Shown here: positions 17,851-26,617 of the stretch, in pieces
How positions within the stretch are numbered: position 1 is the first letter of the stretch
How the letters are laid out: each line of letters starts with the position of its first letter
NCBI RefSeq assembly: GCF_900102615.1
Contig: NZ_FMYV01000005.1
Location: 62,001 to 126,000 of the forward strand
Direction: 5' to 3'
Length of the DNA stretch: 64,000 nucleotides
From: Geotoga petraea
Lineage (GTDB): Bacteria; Thermotogota; Thermotogae; Petrotogales; Petrotogaceae
The notes under the pieces: model-generated
What the model was told of the DNA's origin: nothing
The model's input: the letters and a program-made list of their open reading frames with translations, nothing else
Databases searched by the model: none
Translations under genes and position numbers: made by a program

Positions 17851-18157
17851 CGTTACACCTCCGAATTACCTTGATTTCATTTACTATATCTTGACTTAAT
17901 TTTTTGTTGATATTTTCAATGATTTCGTTAGAATTAAAAACTATTTCTTGCATAACAACGTTGTTCTTACAAGAAATAATTAATAATTTATCTCTACTGA
18001 AATAATCTTTTATTTCAGTATCTTCTTTTAAATTTTCATCTGCAATTTCTTCCCAGATTTTTTTTATCTCATTTATCGAATATGACTTTTTTATTATGGG
18101 ATTTTTTTTTGAAAGTCTTTTCAAAAAATCTCCCATTTTTTCTTCCAAGTCAAACAC
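17837..18157 (-). CDS. dciA: DUF721/DciA-family protein, probable replicative helicase loader
   Basis: 106 residues. The fold pattern of the family is visible: an N-terminal helix with IKKIWEEIADENL (the W-x-x-I/V-G position), a strand LLIISCKN, then NVVMQEIVFNSNEIIENINKKL, which matches the aqEL-x(8)-LL-x-x-IN signature of DciA. DciA assists DnaB loading in bacteria that lack DnaC or DnaI. Genes next to gyrB are a common location. The GTG start overlaps the end of the preceding gene; an ATG at 18136 is an alternative. Confidence 0.75.
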   Translation of the reverse strand: MFDLEEKMGDFLKRLSKKNPIIKKSYSINEIKKIWEEIADENLKEDTEIKDYFSRDKLLIISCKNNVVMQEIVFNSNEIIENINKKLSQDIVNEIKVIRRCNDAKR

Positions 18158-18977
18158 CTTCCCAATTTGTTTGATCTTCTAATATATATTCTTTCCAATT
18201 ATCCATAAGAGTTTCTGTTACTAATCCTGGAACAGCAAAAGTGAAATCTGGGAATATTCTTCTAACAGGCACAACCCCCATTGTTGTATGTGTCAAAAAG
18301 ATTTCATCCGCTGAAAGAAGTTCCCATGCTTCAACATTTTGTTTTTCCTCAACTTCCATGCTTAAACTTTTTGCAAGTCCTATTATATTACTCCTTGTTA
18401 TTCCAGGCAATACCCCTGAAGAAATATGGGGAGTTATTAATACATTTGAATTTACATAAAAAATATTTGAATATGTACACTCTGTAACATATCCATACTC
18501 GTTTAGAATTATAGATTCATAAAAATAATCATACTTATTGTGAATATACTTCATAAAACCGTTTAGCGGAGATTTTACGTAATAGGGTATTACAGGAGAG
18601 AAAGGTTTTCTTTCTCTTGCTATATTAACAACAACTCCATCCTCAAAGACTTCATTTTTATGTTCTAATTTCTCTACAAAACAATATACAGTCTTTTTTA
18701 AAGAAGTTTGTGGGGTTACGTATATTCTAAATCTATATTCTGGATAATTATGAACCTTAATTGCTTGGTTGATTATTTCCAGTAAATCACCAAATTCTGG
18801 AATTTCAAAGTTCATAAAATCTGCTGATCTTTTCAATCTTTTATAGTGTTTTTTCATAGCAAATGGAACTTTTGAATAAGTTCTGATAACTTCATAAACT
18901 GAAATTCCACTCATAAAAGCTTGGTCATCGGCATTTATAAGAGGGTATTCTATCCATTCTTTTCCATTAAAAAACAT
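18150..18977 (-). CDS. Class IV PLP aminotransferase (branched-chain / D-amino acid / aminodeoxychorismate lyase type)
   Basis: 275 residues of fold type IV. The catalytic lysine is expected in PYYVKSPLNGF; the PLP-phosphate segments are YVTECTYSNIFYV and SSGVLPGITR, and FLTHTTMGVVPV follows. Length and sequence fit a D-amino acid transaminase, an aminodeoxychorismate lyase or a branched-chain enzyme; the residues visible do not decide which. No folate or branched-chain genes are near. The start has AGGGGTGG upstream and overlaps mtaB by 11 bases. Confidence 0.85.
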   Translation of the reverse strand: MFFNGKEWIEYPLINADDQAFMSGISVYEVIRTYSKVPFAMKKHYKRLKRSADFMNFEIPEFGDLLEIINQAIKVHNYPEYRFRIYVTPQTSLKKTVYCFVEKLEHKNEVFEDGVVVNIARERKPFSPVIPYYVKSPLNGFMKYIHNKYDYFYESIILNEYGYVTECTYSNIFYVNSNVLITPHISSGVLPGITRSNIIGLAKSLSMEVEEKQNVEAWELLSADEIFLTHTTMGVVPVRRIFPDFTFAVPGLVTETLMDNWKEYILEDQTNWEGV

Positions 18978-20244
18978 CTGATGCCACCCCTTCAGTATTT
19001 ATTTGCTTTATTATAACTTCTTTAAAATTATTCTCTTCATTGTTTTGACCGTTAATTTTATGGCTAATGTAATACTCATCGTAACCTTTGTTATTATTCT
19101 CTATTAGAACTTTAACTTTTTTGCCTATCATATTTAAAATATAATCTTTTGATGAATATTTTGAGGCTTCAAATAGAATTTTGTTTCTCTCTTTCTTTAT
19201 ATTCCCTGGAATTTGATTTTCAAGTCTCTTTGCTTTTGTATTAGGCCTTGCAGAAAATCTGAACCCATGTATTTTTTGTAATTTATTTTTTTTCACAAAG
19301 TTAATCAATTCCTGGAAGTCTTCTTCAGTTTCTCCAGGAAATCCAACTATTATATCTGCTGTTATAGAAAAATTTTCATTATATTTTCTTAAATTTTTAA
19401 AGGCATTGTTTATATCTTTTTTTCTATATTTTCTTCCCATATTTTCTAAAACATCATTAGAAACATGTTGAAGAGAAAGATGTACATGATTTTCAAAAAT
19501 ATCCGATTCGTTAACTATTTTAGCAAACTGTTCATCTATCATATCTGGATATAAAGAGCTTATCCTTATTCTGATATTTTTAGTTCCAAATTTTTTTTCG
19601 ATATCTTTTAAAAGACATTTAAAATTATAATCAGTTCTATATCCATAATACCCTAAATTAATTCCTGTTAAAACTATTTCTTTTATCCCTTGATCTATAA
19701 AATCTGATATTTTATCGAATATAATTTCTTTATCTAAGCTTCTAATCTTTGTACCTCTTGAAAATATTATTCTACAATAAGTGCATGCGTTATAGCAACC
19801 TTCCTCTATTGGAAGAAATACTCTTGTTCTATTTCCCATCGGAAAATTAGGAATTTCTATTTTGTCTTGTTTCCTTAGCCAATAGGCTTTATCTACAAAA
19901 ATTCCTTCTTTTTCAATGTTCTGATCAATATATTTTTTTTCTAAGTTTCCCAATACCAGATCTGCCCCAATTTCTTTTAGCTTTTCTGCATCTGTATGAG
20001 AGTAGCATCCAGTAGCAATTATTTTTATATTTGAATTTTTCCTTTTTATTCTTCTGATTGTTTGTCTAATTTTTCTTTCTGCTTCTGCAGTTACGGTGCA
20101 AGTATTTAGTACGTATATGTCACTTCTTCCATCTTTTTCTTCAAATGTTATATTATAGTTAGAATTCAACTTTTCAGCCATTTTTTCTGTTTCAGACTGA
20201 TTTAGTTTACAACCATAAGTTATAAAAGATATTTTTTTATTCAT
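18967..20244 (-). CDS. mtaB: tRNA t6A37 methylthiotransferase MtaB
   Basis: 425 residues. The MiaB-type arrangement is complete: an N-terminal domain with three cluster cysteines (YGCKLNQ, NTCTV, ATGCYSH), the radical SAM motif CYNACTYC, and a C-terminal TRAM-like tail from about residue 370. The YGCKLNQSE opening and the EEGCYNACTYCRI form favour MtaB over MiaB or RimO. It converts t6A to ms2t6A in tRNAs that read ANN codons. It overlaps the upstream CBS gene by eight bases and the downstream aminotransferase by 11. Confidence 0.9.
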   Translation of the reverse strand: MNKKISFITYGCKLNQSETEKMAEKLNSNYNITFEEKDGRSDIYVLNTCTVTAEAERKIRQTIRRIKRKNSNIKIIATGCYSHTDAEKLKEIGADLVLGNLEKKYIDQNIEKEGIFVDKAYWLRKQDKIEIPNFPMGNRTRVFLPIEEGCYNACTYCRIIFSRGTKIRSLDKEIIFDKISDFIDQGIKEIVLTGINLGYYGYRTDYNFKCLLKDIEKKFGTKNIRIRISSLYPDMIDEQFAKIVNESDIFENHVHLSLQHVSNDVLENMGRKYRKKDINNAFKNLRKYNENFSITADIIVGFPGETEEDFQELINFVKKNKLQKIHGFRFSARPNTKAKRLENQIPGNIKKERNKILFEASKYSSKDYILNMIGKKVKVLIENNNKGYDEYYISHKINGQNNEENNFKEVIIKQINTEGVASDVF

Positions 20245-20698
20245 TTTCTTGTATTAATTCACCTCTTGCAGCTTGGCTCAGTAGCCCTATTCTTCTGATA
20301 ATTCCAACCAATCTATTTTGATCATCAACAACGGGGATAATTTTTAATTTGTTCTTTATAATAACATCTGCAACGTGCAAAACAGTGTCATCGACATTTA
20401 CTTTAAAAGGTTTATCCACCATAAAATCAGATACTGGTTTGTAAAGAATTTTGTTCAATCCAGTAAAAAATTGATGTGAATCAGGTATAAAAGCACTACT
20501 CTCCATTAAACTTAGATAACCAGGGAGGGATGCACTTATAATTCCACTTTCACTAAGGTATCCTACTAATTTAAAATTATCATCTACAACAGGCAAGGCT
20601 GATAAACCATGTCTTTTACATATTATAATAAATCTATCTATTGATTCATCTTTCATGATTGCTGTTAAATCTCTTTGCATGATATCTAACGCAGTCAT
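20237..20698 (-). CDS. Two-CBS-domain protein
   Basis: 153 residues that consist almost only of a CBS pair: TALDIMQRDLTAIMKD to VGYLSESGI (about 2-52) and VSDFMVDKPFKVNVDD to LVGIIRRIGLL (about 90-142). CBS pairs bind adenine nucleotides or S-adenosylmethionine and act as energy sensors. With no fused catalytic domain, it is likely a regulator. Its place directly after a sugar-phosphate kinase (13-base gap) suggests it may report adenylate charge to that enzyme or to the block as a whole, which is inference. Confidence 0.88.
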   Translation of the reverse strand: MTALDIMQRDLTAIMKDESIDRFIIICKRHGLSALPVVDDNFKLVGYLSESGIISASLPGYLSLMESSAFIPDSHQFFTGLNKILYKPVSDFMVDKPFKVNVDDTVLHVADVIIKNKLKIIPVVDDQNRLVGIIRRIGLLSQAARGELIQENE

Positions 20699-20711
20699 TA
20701 ATCATCCCTCC

Positions 20712-21674
20712 TTATCTTATTTTTTCTACTTTAAATTTTGATTTGCACATTTCTATTTCTTCTTCAGCCCCTAAAATCTTTCCTATATAATTTGTTGAAG
20801 AAATAGCTGCCGCCATACCAAATTTTGCGGCTTCTAAATAGTCATACCCCTTTTTTATAAGATATGTAACTATTCCAGACATAAAAGCATCCCCGGCACC
20901 AAATAAATGCGATCTTTCAATTTCTTTTGTAGCGGTGAATAACCAAGTCCCATCTTTTGTAAAAACCATATCTCCAAAAACATGATAGCTCATTATAACT
21001 AACCTTGCCCCGTAATCTATTATTTTCTCTCCTACTTCCAGATAGTCTTCAATAGTCTCTAAATTTTTCCCAAGTATTCTTGTGCTTTTTCTCAAGTCGG
21101 GTTTTACTACCATAGGACAATTATTTCTAATAGTCTCTTCAAAATGTGGGCCATTAGCTTCCATGTATGTTGTTTTCCCTTGCTTCTTGGCATAACTTAT
21201 TAAATCAGAATAAATTGTAATTGGTAACCCGGGCGGAATACTACCTGATACCAATACATGATCAACTAAAGAGATAACAGATTTATATCTTTTCATGAAA
21301 TGAGCTAAATCATTTTCATTTATAAAAGGTCCCATTGAATTTATCTCAGTAATTGTATTTTTTAAAGGATCTATGATTTCTATATTCTCTCTTGTTTCTT
21401 CTGTACAATATATAAAATTTGTAGTTATATTTTTTACTATAGAAAGTTTTGATTGAATTACGTTACCTATAAAACCTCCAAGAAATCCCATATTTATAGA
21501 AGAAACTCCGAGGTCAGAAATCATTAAAGATACGTTTATACCTTTACCTCCTGCTTCCATATCTGAATTTGAGGGATTATTTATTCTAAAAAGATTTCCA
21601 CTATCAAAATTTTCTATAACAAATTCTCTATCTAACGATGGATTGAGTGTTAATGCTAGCAGATCGTATTCCAA
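20712..21674 (-). CDS. fruK: PfkB-family hexose-phosphate kinase, probable 1-phosphofructokinase
   Basis: 320 residues. The opening LTLNPSLDREFVIENF is the 1-phosphofructokinase/tagatose-6-phosphate kinase form; GGKGINVS is the substrate-side PfkB motif; SHLFGAGDAFMSGIV holds the catalytic aspartate and anion hole. It should phosphorylate fructose 1-phosphate or tagatose 6-phosphate with ATP. No PTS or tagatose genes are adjacent, so the substrate is uncertain. TTG start with GGAGG eight bases upstream. First gene of the long block, with an extended -10 at 21706-21714. Confidence 0.8.
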   Translation of the reverse strand: MEYDLLALTLNPSLDREFVIENFDSGNLFRINNPSNSDMEAGGKGINVSLMISDLGVSSINMGFLGGFIGNVIQSKLSIVKNITTNFIYCTEETRENIEIIDPLKNTITEINSMGPFINENDLAHFMKRYKSVISLVDHVLVSGSIPPGLPITIYSDLISYAKKQGKTTYMEANGPHFEETIRNNCPMVVKPDLRKSTRILGKNLETIEDYLEVGEKIIDYGARLVIMSYHVFGDMVFTKDGTWLFTATKEIERSHLFGAGDAFMSGIVTYLIKKGYDYLEAAKFGMAAAISSTNYIGKILGAEEEIEMCKSKFKVEKIR

Positions 21675-21705
21675 TTTAAAAACCTCCTTATTTTTGCTTC
21701 TTTAA

Positions 21706-21714
21706 ATTATATCA
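21706..21714 (-). promoter_or_regulatory. Extended -10 promoter heading the fruK-to-9231 block
   Basis: The minus strand reads TGATATAAT, 32 bases before the TTG start of the kinase gene and just after the terminator of the upstream unit. A -35 is poor (TATTAT at 17 bases), as expected for an extended -10. Confidence 0.5.
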
Positions 21715-21742
21715 TATGAATATTAACAATAATATAATATAT

Positions 21743-21768
21743 AAAAAAAAGCCGCATAAGCGGCTTTA
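21743..21768 (-). terminator. Intrinsic terminator of the radical SAM gene
   Basis: AAAGCCGC, ATAA loop region, GCGGCTTT, followed on the minus strand by a run of eight T residues. It separates the tetR/radical SAM unit from the kinase block. Confidence 0.85.
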
Positions 21769-21779
21769 TAATTTAAAAA

Positions 21780-23222
21780 TTATTTTTTATCTAAGGCTAA
21801 TTTTTCTTCGTCTTTTTCATATTTTTTCATTCTTGTTTCATAGTTATAAACGCCTCTTTTTGATGGCCATTTTTCTGAATAACCTTCTTCGTACCACAAT
21901 TTATCAGCGTAGACTTTCCATTCTGCAGCCAATTCATCTAATTCAGGGCCTAATTCATTAACAACTCTTTCAGAACCTGGATGTTGTGGAATAGCGTTGA
22001 ATTTCTTTACCATAGATCTGAATACTTTAGGATTGTCTATAATAGGGCATGGTCTAAACAAGTTATCTGAATATGGAATAGTTCTTTTATATGCTTCAAA
22101 GAATGGAGATTTTAAAATTTCTAAAATTGATTTTTCTCTTATATTGTCAACTGCGAACTGTTGGAAAACACATGGTTCAGCGTATCCTTTTGCATTAATG
22201 TGTAGGTATTTAGAACCTGCTGCTAAACAACCATTAGTTAAGAACCCATGATTCCAGAAATCGGCTACAAAAGAGAATTTGCCTCCAAGTCTTAGTTCTT
22301 CAGTTTTCCTAAACCTTTCTAATCTTTGTTCTGGAGTTGGAACTAATTCTAATGAAGCGTCCGCTCCAACTGGCATAAACTGGAATACCCAAGCAAAAGC
22401 AACACCATGATCTTTTAAATACTCCCAGAAAGAATCGTCCATTATCATTTCGTGATTTTTTCTTGTTGCAGTTATTGAAGAACCAAAGATAACTCCATGT
22501 TTGTTTAGTAATTCCCAAGCATGTTTTATTTTTTCAAATACACCTTTACCTCTTCTCCAATCGGTCATTTCTTCATAACCTTCAACTGATATAGCAAGTG
22601 TTGCATTTCCCAATTCAGCCAATCTCTTAGCATTTTCATCATTTATTAAAGTTGCATTTGTGTAGATCATGAAATAAGAATCGTTAAACTCTTCTAACAC
22701 TTCGAAAAGGTGAGGGTAAACAAAAGGTTCTCCACCAGTTATAACAAAGAAGTATATTCCCAAATCATTGAACTGCTTTATTGTACTTCTTATTTCTTCT
22801 TTTGATAATTGATATTTGTGGCCGTACAATGCGGCATAACAACCAACACACCTTAAATTACAAGCATATGTAGGAGATATAATTGCCAATTTTGGTAAAA
22901 CAAGTTTATGTTCGTGCATTTTTTCTTGCCTAACTTTTTCACCAACTGCAAATTCGTTAATTATTAAATTGTTAATAACTTTTTCGACTACTTTTGGATT
23001 AGCTCTTTGGAAGAGTTCAGACCAATTCTTTATCATTGGATCTCCTCTGTCTGCACCTTCAGCTAAATGCCTTAAACCGCTTTTTGCAGGTTCTTTAGCA
23101 AATTTAGAAAGAGTCCAAAATAATTTACCTAATTGCTCTACATCTGCTTTTCTAACTACATTGGCAACAAGTTTTGATGATTGTTTCATCATCATAGTTT
23201 TCATAGAATCTAAAATATTCAT
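21780..23222 (-). CDS. Radical SAM/SPASM-type protein under TetR control
   Basis: 480 residues. A helical N-terminal domain of about 115 residues leads into the radical SAM motif C-NLR-C-VG-C, then FFVITGGEPFVYP. The C-terminal auxiliary region has GCLAAGSKYLHINAKG, AEPCVFQQF and LFRPCPIIDNP, in SPASM style. This composition matches a widespread clostridial family of unknown function that I recall, which shares the MPVGADASLEL and PTPEQR segments. GGAGGTG precedes the ATG. It lies 22 bases after tetR in the same unit, so its expression is probably repressed until a ligand appears. No candidate peptide substrate lies beside it. Confidence 0.85.
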   Translation of the reverse strand: MNILDSMKTMMMKQSSKLVANVVRKADVEQLGKLFWTLSKFAKEPAKSGLRHLAEGADRGDPMIKNWSELFQRANPKVVEKVINNLIINEFAVGEKVRQEKMHEHKLVLPKLAIISPTYACNLRCVGCYAALYGHKYQLSKEEIRSTIKQFNDLGIYFFVITGGEPFVYPHLFEVLEEFNDSYFMIYTNATLINDENAKRLAELGNATLAISVEGYEEMTDWRRGKGVFEKIKHAWELLNKHGVIFGSSITATRKNHEMIMDDSFWEYLKDHGVAFAWVFQFMPVGADASLELVPTPEQRLERFRKTEELRLGGKFSFVADFWNHGFLTNGCLAAGSKYLHINAKGYAEPCVFQQFAVDNIREKSILEILKSPFFEAYKRTIPYSDNLFRPCPIIDNPKVFRSMVKKFNAIPQHPGSERVVNELGPELDELAAEWKVYADKLWYEEGYSEKWPSKRGVYNYETRMKKYEKDEEKLALDKK

Positions 23223-23244
23223 TATTTACACCTCCACAAAAAAT

Positions 23245-23811
23245 TTATTCACATAATTTTAGAATAATATCTTTTAATTCTTTAGTTAATGTTTCTTTGT
23301 CAAAATCAACACCAAAAACTTTATACAATTGCAGTCCCACCAACATTGATTGAATCATCAAAGCCTTATTTTTTGAATCAAATAAATCTTCAAATTTATC
23401 CAAAACTACTGTAAAATATTTTGTAAATGTACTTTTTAAAGATGAAAAATTCTTTTTGTTATTTACAGAACCAAGAATTATCTCAAATGTTCTAAGTATT
23501 TCTTCTTTTGTCAACGAAGTAAATATTTTTGAATAAATTTCTGAATAAAATTCGGCTTTTTTTTCTATGGCTTGATTCTCATCAACTTCAATATCATCAA
23601 TTCTATAGGTAAATTTATTAATTAATCTAATAAATGCCGATACAATTAAATTATCTTTATTAGAATAGTAATTATATAAAGTTCCTTTAGAATAATCACA
23701 TGATTTGGCAACTTCATCCATTGTTAATTTGGATAGTCCTTTATTAAGTATGATTTCTATTGTCTTGTCAGCTATGATTTCTTTTTTGCTTTTAGCTTTA
23801 GAAATATCCAT
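23245..23811 (-). CDS. TetR/AcrR-family transcriptional repressor
   Basis: 188 residues. The N-terminal helix-turn-helix is typical: KKEIIADKTIEIILNKG, then LTMDEVAKSCDYSKGTLYNYYSNKDNL (positions about 15-60). The rest is the variable ligand domain. The start is set at 23811, where GAGGTG stands ahead of ATG; an upstream extension of 24 residues would run through the operator. Upstream lies a near-ideal promoter with a 14-base palindrome at the transcription start, so autorepression is likely. The next gene, the radical SAM enzyme, is the probable target. Confidence 0.92.
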   Translation of the reverse strand: MDISKAKSKKEIIADKTIEIILNKGLSKLTMDEVAKSCDYSKGTLYNYYSNKDNLIVSAFIRLINKFTYRIDDIEVDENQAIEKKAEFYSEIYSKIFTSLTKEEILRTFEIILGSVNNKKNFSSLKSTFTKYFTVVLDKFEDLFDSKNKALMIQSMLVGLQLYKVFGVDFDKETLTKELKDIILKLCE

Positions 23812-23831
23812 TATTAACACCTCACAACAAT

Positions 23832-23845
23832 TGACTGAACAGTCA
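23832..23845. promoter_or_regulatory. Palindromic operator, probable TetR-family site
   Basis: TGACTG-AA-CAGTCA, a perfect 6-2-6 inverted repeat placed 9 bases downstream of the -10, where a bound repressor would block initiation. The size and TGAC/GTCA ends are typical of TetR-family operators. Confidence 0.7.
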
Positions 23846-23854
23846 CTTACAAAA

Positions 23855-23883
23855 ATTATACTTCTTTTTATTTTTTTAGTCAA
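23855..23883 (-). promoter_or_regulatory. Sigma-A promoter of tetR and the radical SAM gene
   Basis: The minus strand has TTGACT (23883-23878), exactly 17 bases, then TATAAT (23860-23855). One of the best promoters in the window. Confidence 0.8.
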
Positions 23884-24077
23884 CGCTGATATATTTTGTC
23901 GTATTTAAAACAGTTTAATTACTTTATATTTACAATTTTAGCTTATAGTCTTTGTTTAGAAGATTATTAATAAACATTAATTTAGGAGTATATATGTAAC
24001 ATAATTTTAATTATATTGTGTTTAAATGTTTACTTTTTTGATAATAGTCTTTTTCTATACCGATATTAATAGTGTTA

Positions 24078-24086
24078 TGTTATAAT
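24078..24086 (+). promoter_or_regulatory. Extended -10 promoter for thiI operon
   Basis: TGTTATAAT, 31 bases before the TTG start of thiI, with no clear -35. The rest of the 234-base region between tetR and thiI is AT-rich and shows nothing else I can name. Confidence 0.5.
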
Positions 24087-24117
24087 TTTATTGACACTAA
24101 ATATGGAGGTTAATAAA

Positions 24118-25347
24118 TTGGATTTTATTCTTATTAGAACAAATGAAATTTCCTTAAAAAATAAAAATAAGGGAATTTTCATGAATAAACTTAAAGAAAA
24201 TATAGAAAAAATGCTTGAGGGAAAAACTAAGATCAAAAGGATTAACAATAGGTTCTATATAACTCCTAAAAAAAATTTAAAAAGTTATGACAAAGACAAA
24301 ATAAAAGACAATTTAAATAAAGTTTTTGGTATTCATTCTATTTCTTTTGTTCATCTTGTTGATAAGAATATGGAAGATATTAAAAACAAATCTTATGAAT
24401 TAGTTAATGATTATATAGAAAGTCATTCAATTAAAACTTTCAAAGTCGAAGTAAAAAGAGCAGACAAATCTTTCGAATATACAAGCATAGAATTTGCAGC
24501 ATTAATTGGTGAAAAAGTTCTTGAAAAATTTAAAGAGTTAAAAGTTGATGTTAAAAACCCTGACATGATTTTATATATAGACATTCGTCAAGAGGGTGTG
24601 TATTTATACTCTGAAAAAATCAAATGTGCAGGAGGTTTGCCTACAGGAACATCTTCAAAAGGAACTTTGCTTCTTTCAGGAGGAATAGACAGCCCTGTAG
24701 CTGGAACTTTGATGCAGAAAAGGGGTATGGTGATTAATGCTGTTAGTTTTCATAGTCCTCCTTTCACAGGAAGTAAGACGGTTGAAAAAATAATTGAATT
24801 AGCAAAAAAATTATCATATTATAATTCAAACCCTATTGACTTGTACATGGTTCCTTTAACAAAGGTTCAAAAAGCTTACAAAGAAATTGCTGGTAAAAAC
24901 ATAGTAGTTTTACAAAGAAGATCTATGATGAGAATCGCAACAAAAATATCAGATTTAACACAGACAAAATTATTGATAACTGGAGAAAGTTTAGGACAAG
25001 TAGCTTCTCAAACAGTTGAGAATTTGGGTTCTATATCAGATGCTACAGAAAAAATAATACTGAGGCCTCTCATAGGATTTGACAAAGAAGAAACAATAAA
25101 ATTATCTAAATCATATGGTTTTTATGATACATCTATCAAACCTCAAACTGATTCGTGCACTATTTTTCTCCCTTCTAATCCAGCTACAAAATCAAAGATA
25201 CCAGTTTTAGAGAAAATAGAAAATGAAATTGATAATTTATTTTCATTAGAATTAGAGGCATTAAATGAAACAAAAAGATACAGAATTTTCAAAGAAGAAG
25301 TTCAAGAATTAAATGATTTTGAAAATATTTTAGGAGGCACATTATGA
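24118..25347 (+). CDS. thiI: tRNA 4-thiouridine sulfurtransferase ThiI
   Basis: 409 residues. An N-terminal ferredoxin-like and THUMP region (about 1-165) is followed by the PP-loop SGGIDSPVAG and an adenylation domain. It has no C-terminal rhodanese domain, so sulfur must be relayed to a cysteine in the core (as in the short ThiI forms), and the role is s4U8 formation in tRNA and possibly thiazole synthesis. The TTG at 24118 is preferred because GGAGG stands eight bases upstream; the longer reading frame start at 24091 would lie before that site. It heads a six-gene plus-strand unit. Confidence 0.93.
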   Translation: MDFILIRTNEISLKNKNKGIFMNKLKENIEKMLEGKTKIKRINNRFYITPKKNLKSYDKDKIKDNLNKVFGIHSISFVHLVDKNMEDIKNKSYELVNDYIESHSIKTFKVEVKRADKSFEYTSIEFAALIGEKVLEKFKELKVDVKNPDMILYIDIRQEGVYLYSEKIKCAGGLPTGTSSKGTLLLSGGIDSPVAGTLMQKRGMVINAVSFHSPPFTGSKTVEKIIELAKKLSYYNSNPIDLYMVPLTKVQKAYKEIAGKNIVVLQRRSMMRIATKISDLTQTKLLITGESLGQVASQTVENLGSISDATEKIILRPLIGFDKEETIKLSKSYGFYDTSIKPQTDSCTIFLPSNPATKSKIPVLEKIENEIDNLFSLELEALNETKRYRIFKEEVQELNDFENILGGTL

Positions 25348-26084
25348 ATTTTATAAAAAATATTGGCTTGTTTTTCTTAAACTTATATTTTTATATAGTC
25401 ATATTGGTTTTAGTATTTGGTTATGGATCTTACGGCTTATTAAAAGCAAGATTTTTAAAGAGAACTTCAGAAGAGAAATCAAAAGAATTTGTAAGAAAAA
25501 CTGTTGAAAAGTTTGGTAGGATAATCATGAAATCCTTTTTTTGTAAGGTTGAAGTGGATGGAAAAGATAAAATACCTAAAAATGGTCCTTATGTTATAGT
25601 ATCTAATCACCAAAGTTATTTTGATATACCATTGATTTTTGGTTATGTCTATCCAAGTGGTTTTGTTGCAAAGATAGAGTTGGCAAAAATGCCAATTGTA
25701 GGAAAGTATATTAATGCCTTAGATAGTGTGTTGATAAATAGAAAAGATCCTAAATCTGGGGCTGCTTCATTAAGAAAATTTGCTAAAAACCTAAAAAATG
25801 GTTCTATTATAACGGTTTTTCCAGAAGGTACTCGTACTAAAACAGGTGATGTGGGCGAATTCAAAAAAGGTACATTAATGGTACCGTATAGGTATAAAGT
25901 AAACATTTTACCAATATCTATAAACGGTTCTTTCAACCTTAGTAAAAAAGGATCTTTTCTTTTTAAGCCAACAAAGATTAAAATAAAAATTTTCGATGTT
26001 ATTGAACCAGAAAAGTTTGCTAGTGAAAGTGAACTAAGGCAACACATAAAAAGTAACATTTCAACTTCTCTTCAGGAGGGATAA
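25344..26084 (+). CDS. plsC: 1-acyl-sn-glycerol-3-phosphate acyltransferase
   Basis: 246 residues. An N-terminal membrane helix (about 8-28) is followed by the acyltransferase block I motif NHQSYFD (HX4D) and block III FPEGTRTKTG. It adds the second acyl chain to lysophosphatidate to make phosphatidate at the cytoplasmic membrane. The ATG overlaps the thiI stop (ATGA). Confidence 0.93.
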   Translation: MNFIKNIGLFFLNLYFYIVILVLVFGYGSYGLLKARFLKRTSEEKSKEFVRKTVEKFGRIIMKSFFCKVEVDGKDKIPKNGPYVIVSNHQSYFDIPLIFGYVYPSGFVAKIELAKMPIVGKYINALDSVLINRKDPKSGAASLRKFAKNLKNGSIITVFPEGTRTKTGDVGEFKKGTLMVPYRYKVNILPISINGSFNLSKKGSFLFKPTKIKIKIFDVIEPEKFASESELRQHIKSNISTSLQEG

Positions 26085-26085
26085 A

Positions 26086-26589
26086 ATGAAAATAATTAGT
26101 AAAATAACTATGGGGTTGGATAAAGTTTCTAATACTCCAGTTATTTTTTTGTTCCTGGAAAAAACACATTTAGCCTTACCAATTTGGATAGGACCTTGTG
26201 AAGCAGGAATATTGGCTATGGCATTAAAGAAAGAAAAATTTGATAGACCATTAACTCATGATTTATATATAAATACTTTAAAAAAAATGGGCTACAGTAT
26301 AACACAAATTGTTATAACTAAAATTGAAAAAAACATTTATCATTCCAACATTTACCTTAAGAATTCTGAAGAAAAAAGCGTTATTATCGATTCAAGACCT
26401 TCTGACGCTATTATTCTTGCAGTAAAAAATGAAACCTCCATCTTCTTAGATGATGATATAGCTATAAATAACGCTGTAGAAGTTGATTTTTTAGGAGATA
26501 TCGAAGAAGATAGAGATGATCTAAAAAAAATGTTAGATGAATTCAACATAGACAATATGAAAGATTATTTCAATAAAGGCGATGAATAA
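26086..26589 (+). CDS. Bifunctional nuclease family protein (DUF151)
   Basis: 167 residues. The DUF151 pattern is plain: ALPIWIGPCEAGILAMAL near residue 30, RPLTHDLYINTLKKMG near 60 and IIDSRPSDAIILAVK near 100, then an acidic tail. Plant and Thermotoga members have been described as nucleases or solved structurally, but the bacterial role is unsettled. GGAGGG lies in the end of plsC and the gap is one base, so translation is coupled. Confidence 0.9.
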   Translation: MKIISKITMGLDKVSNTPVIFLFLEKTHLALPIWIGPCEAGILAMALKKEKFDRPLTHDLYINTLKKMGYSITQIVITKIEKNIYHSNIYLKNSEEKSVIIDSRPSDAIILAVKNETSIFLDDDIAINNAVEVDFLGDIEEDRDDLKKMLDEFNIDNMKDYFNKGDE

Positions 26590-26617
26590 ATGTATATAAT
26601 TATTTAAGGGGGAAAGT

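Noticed and set aside
18967-20244. MiaB or RimO as the name for the methylthiotransferase
   Set aside because: The YGCKLNQSE opening, size and lack of RimO features favour MtaB.
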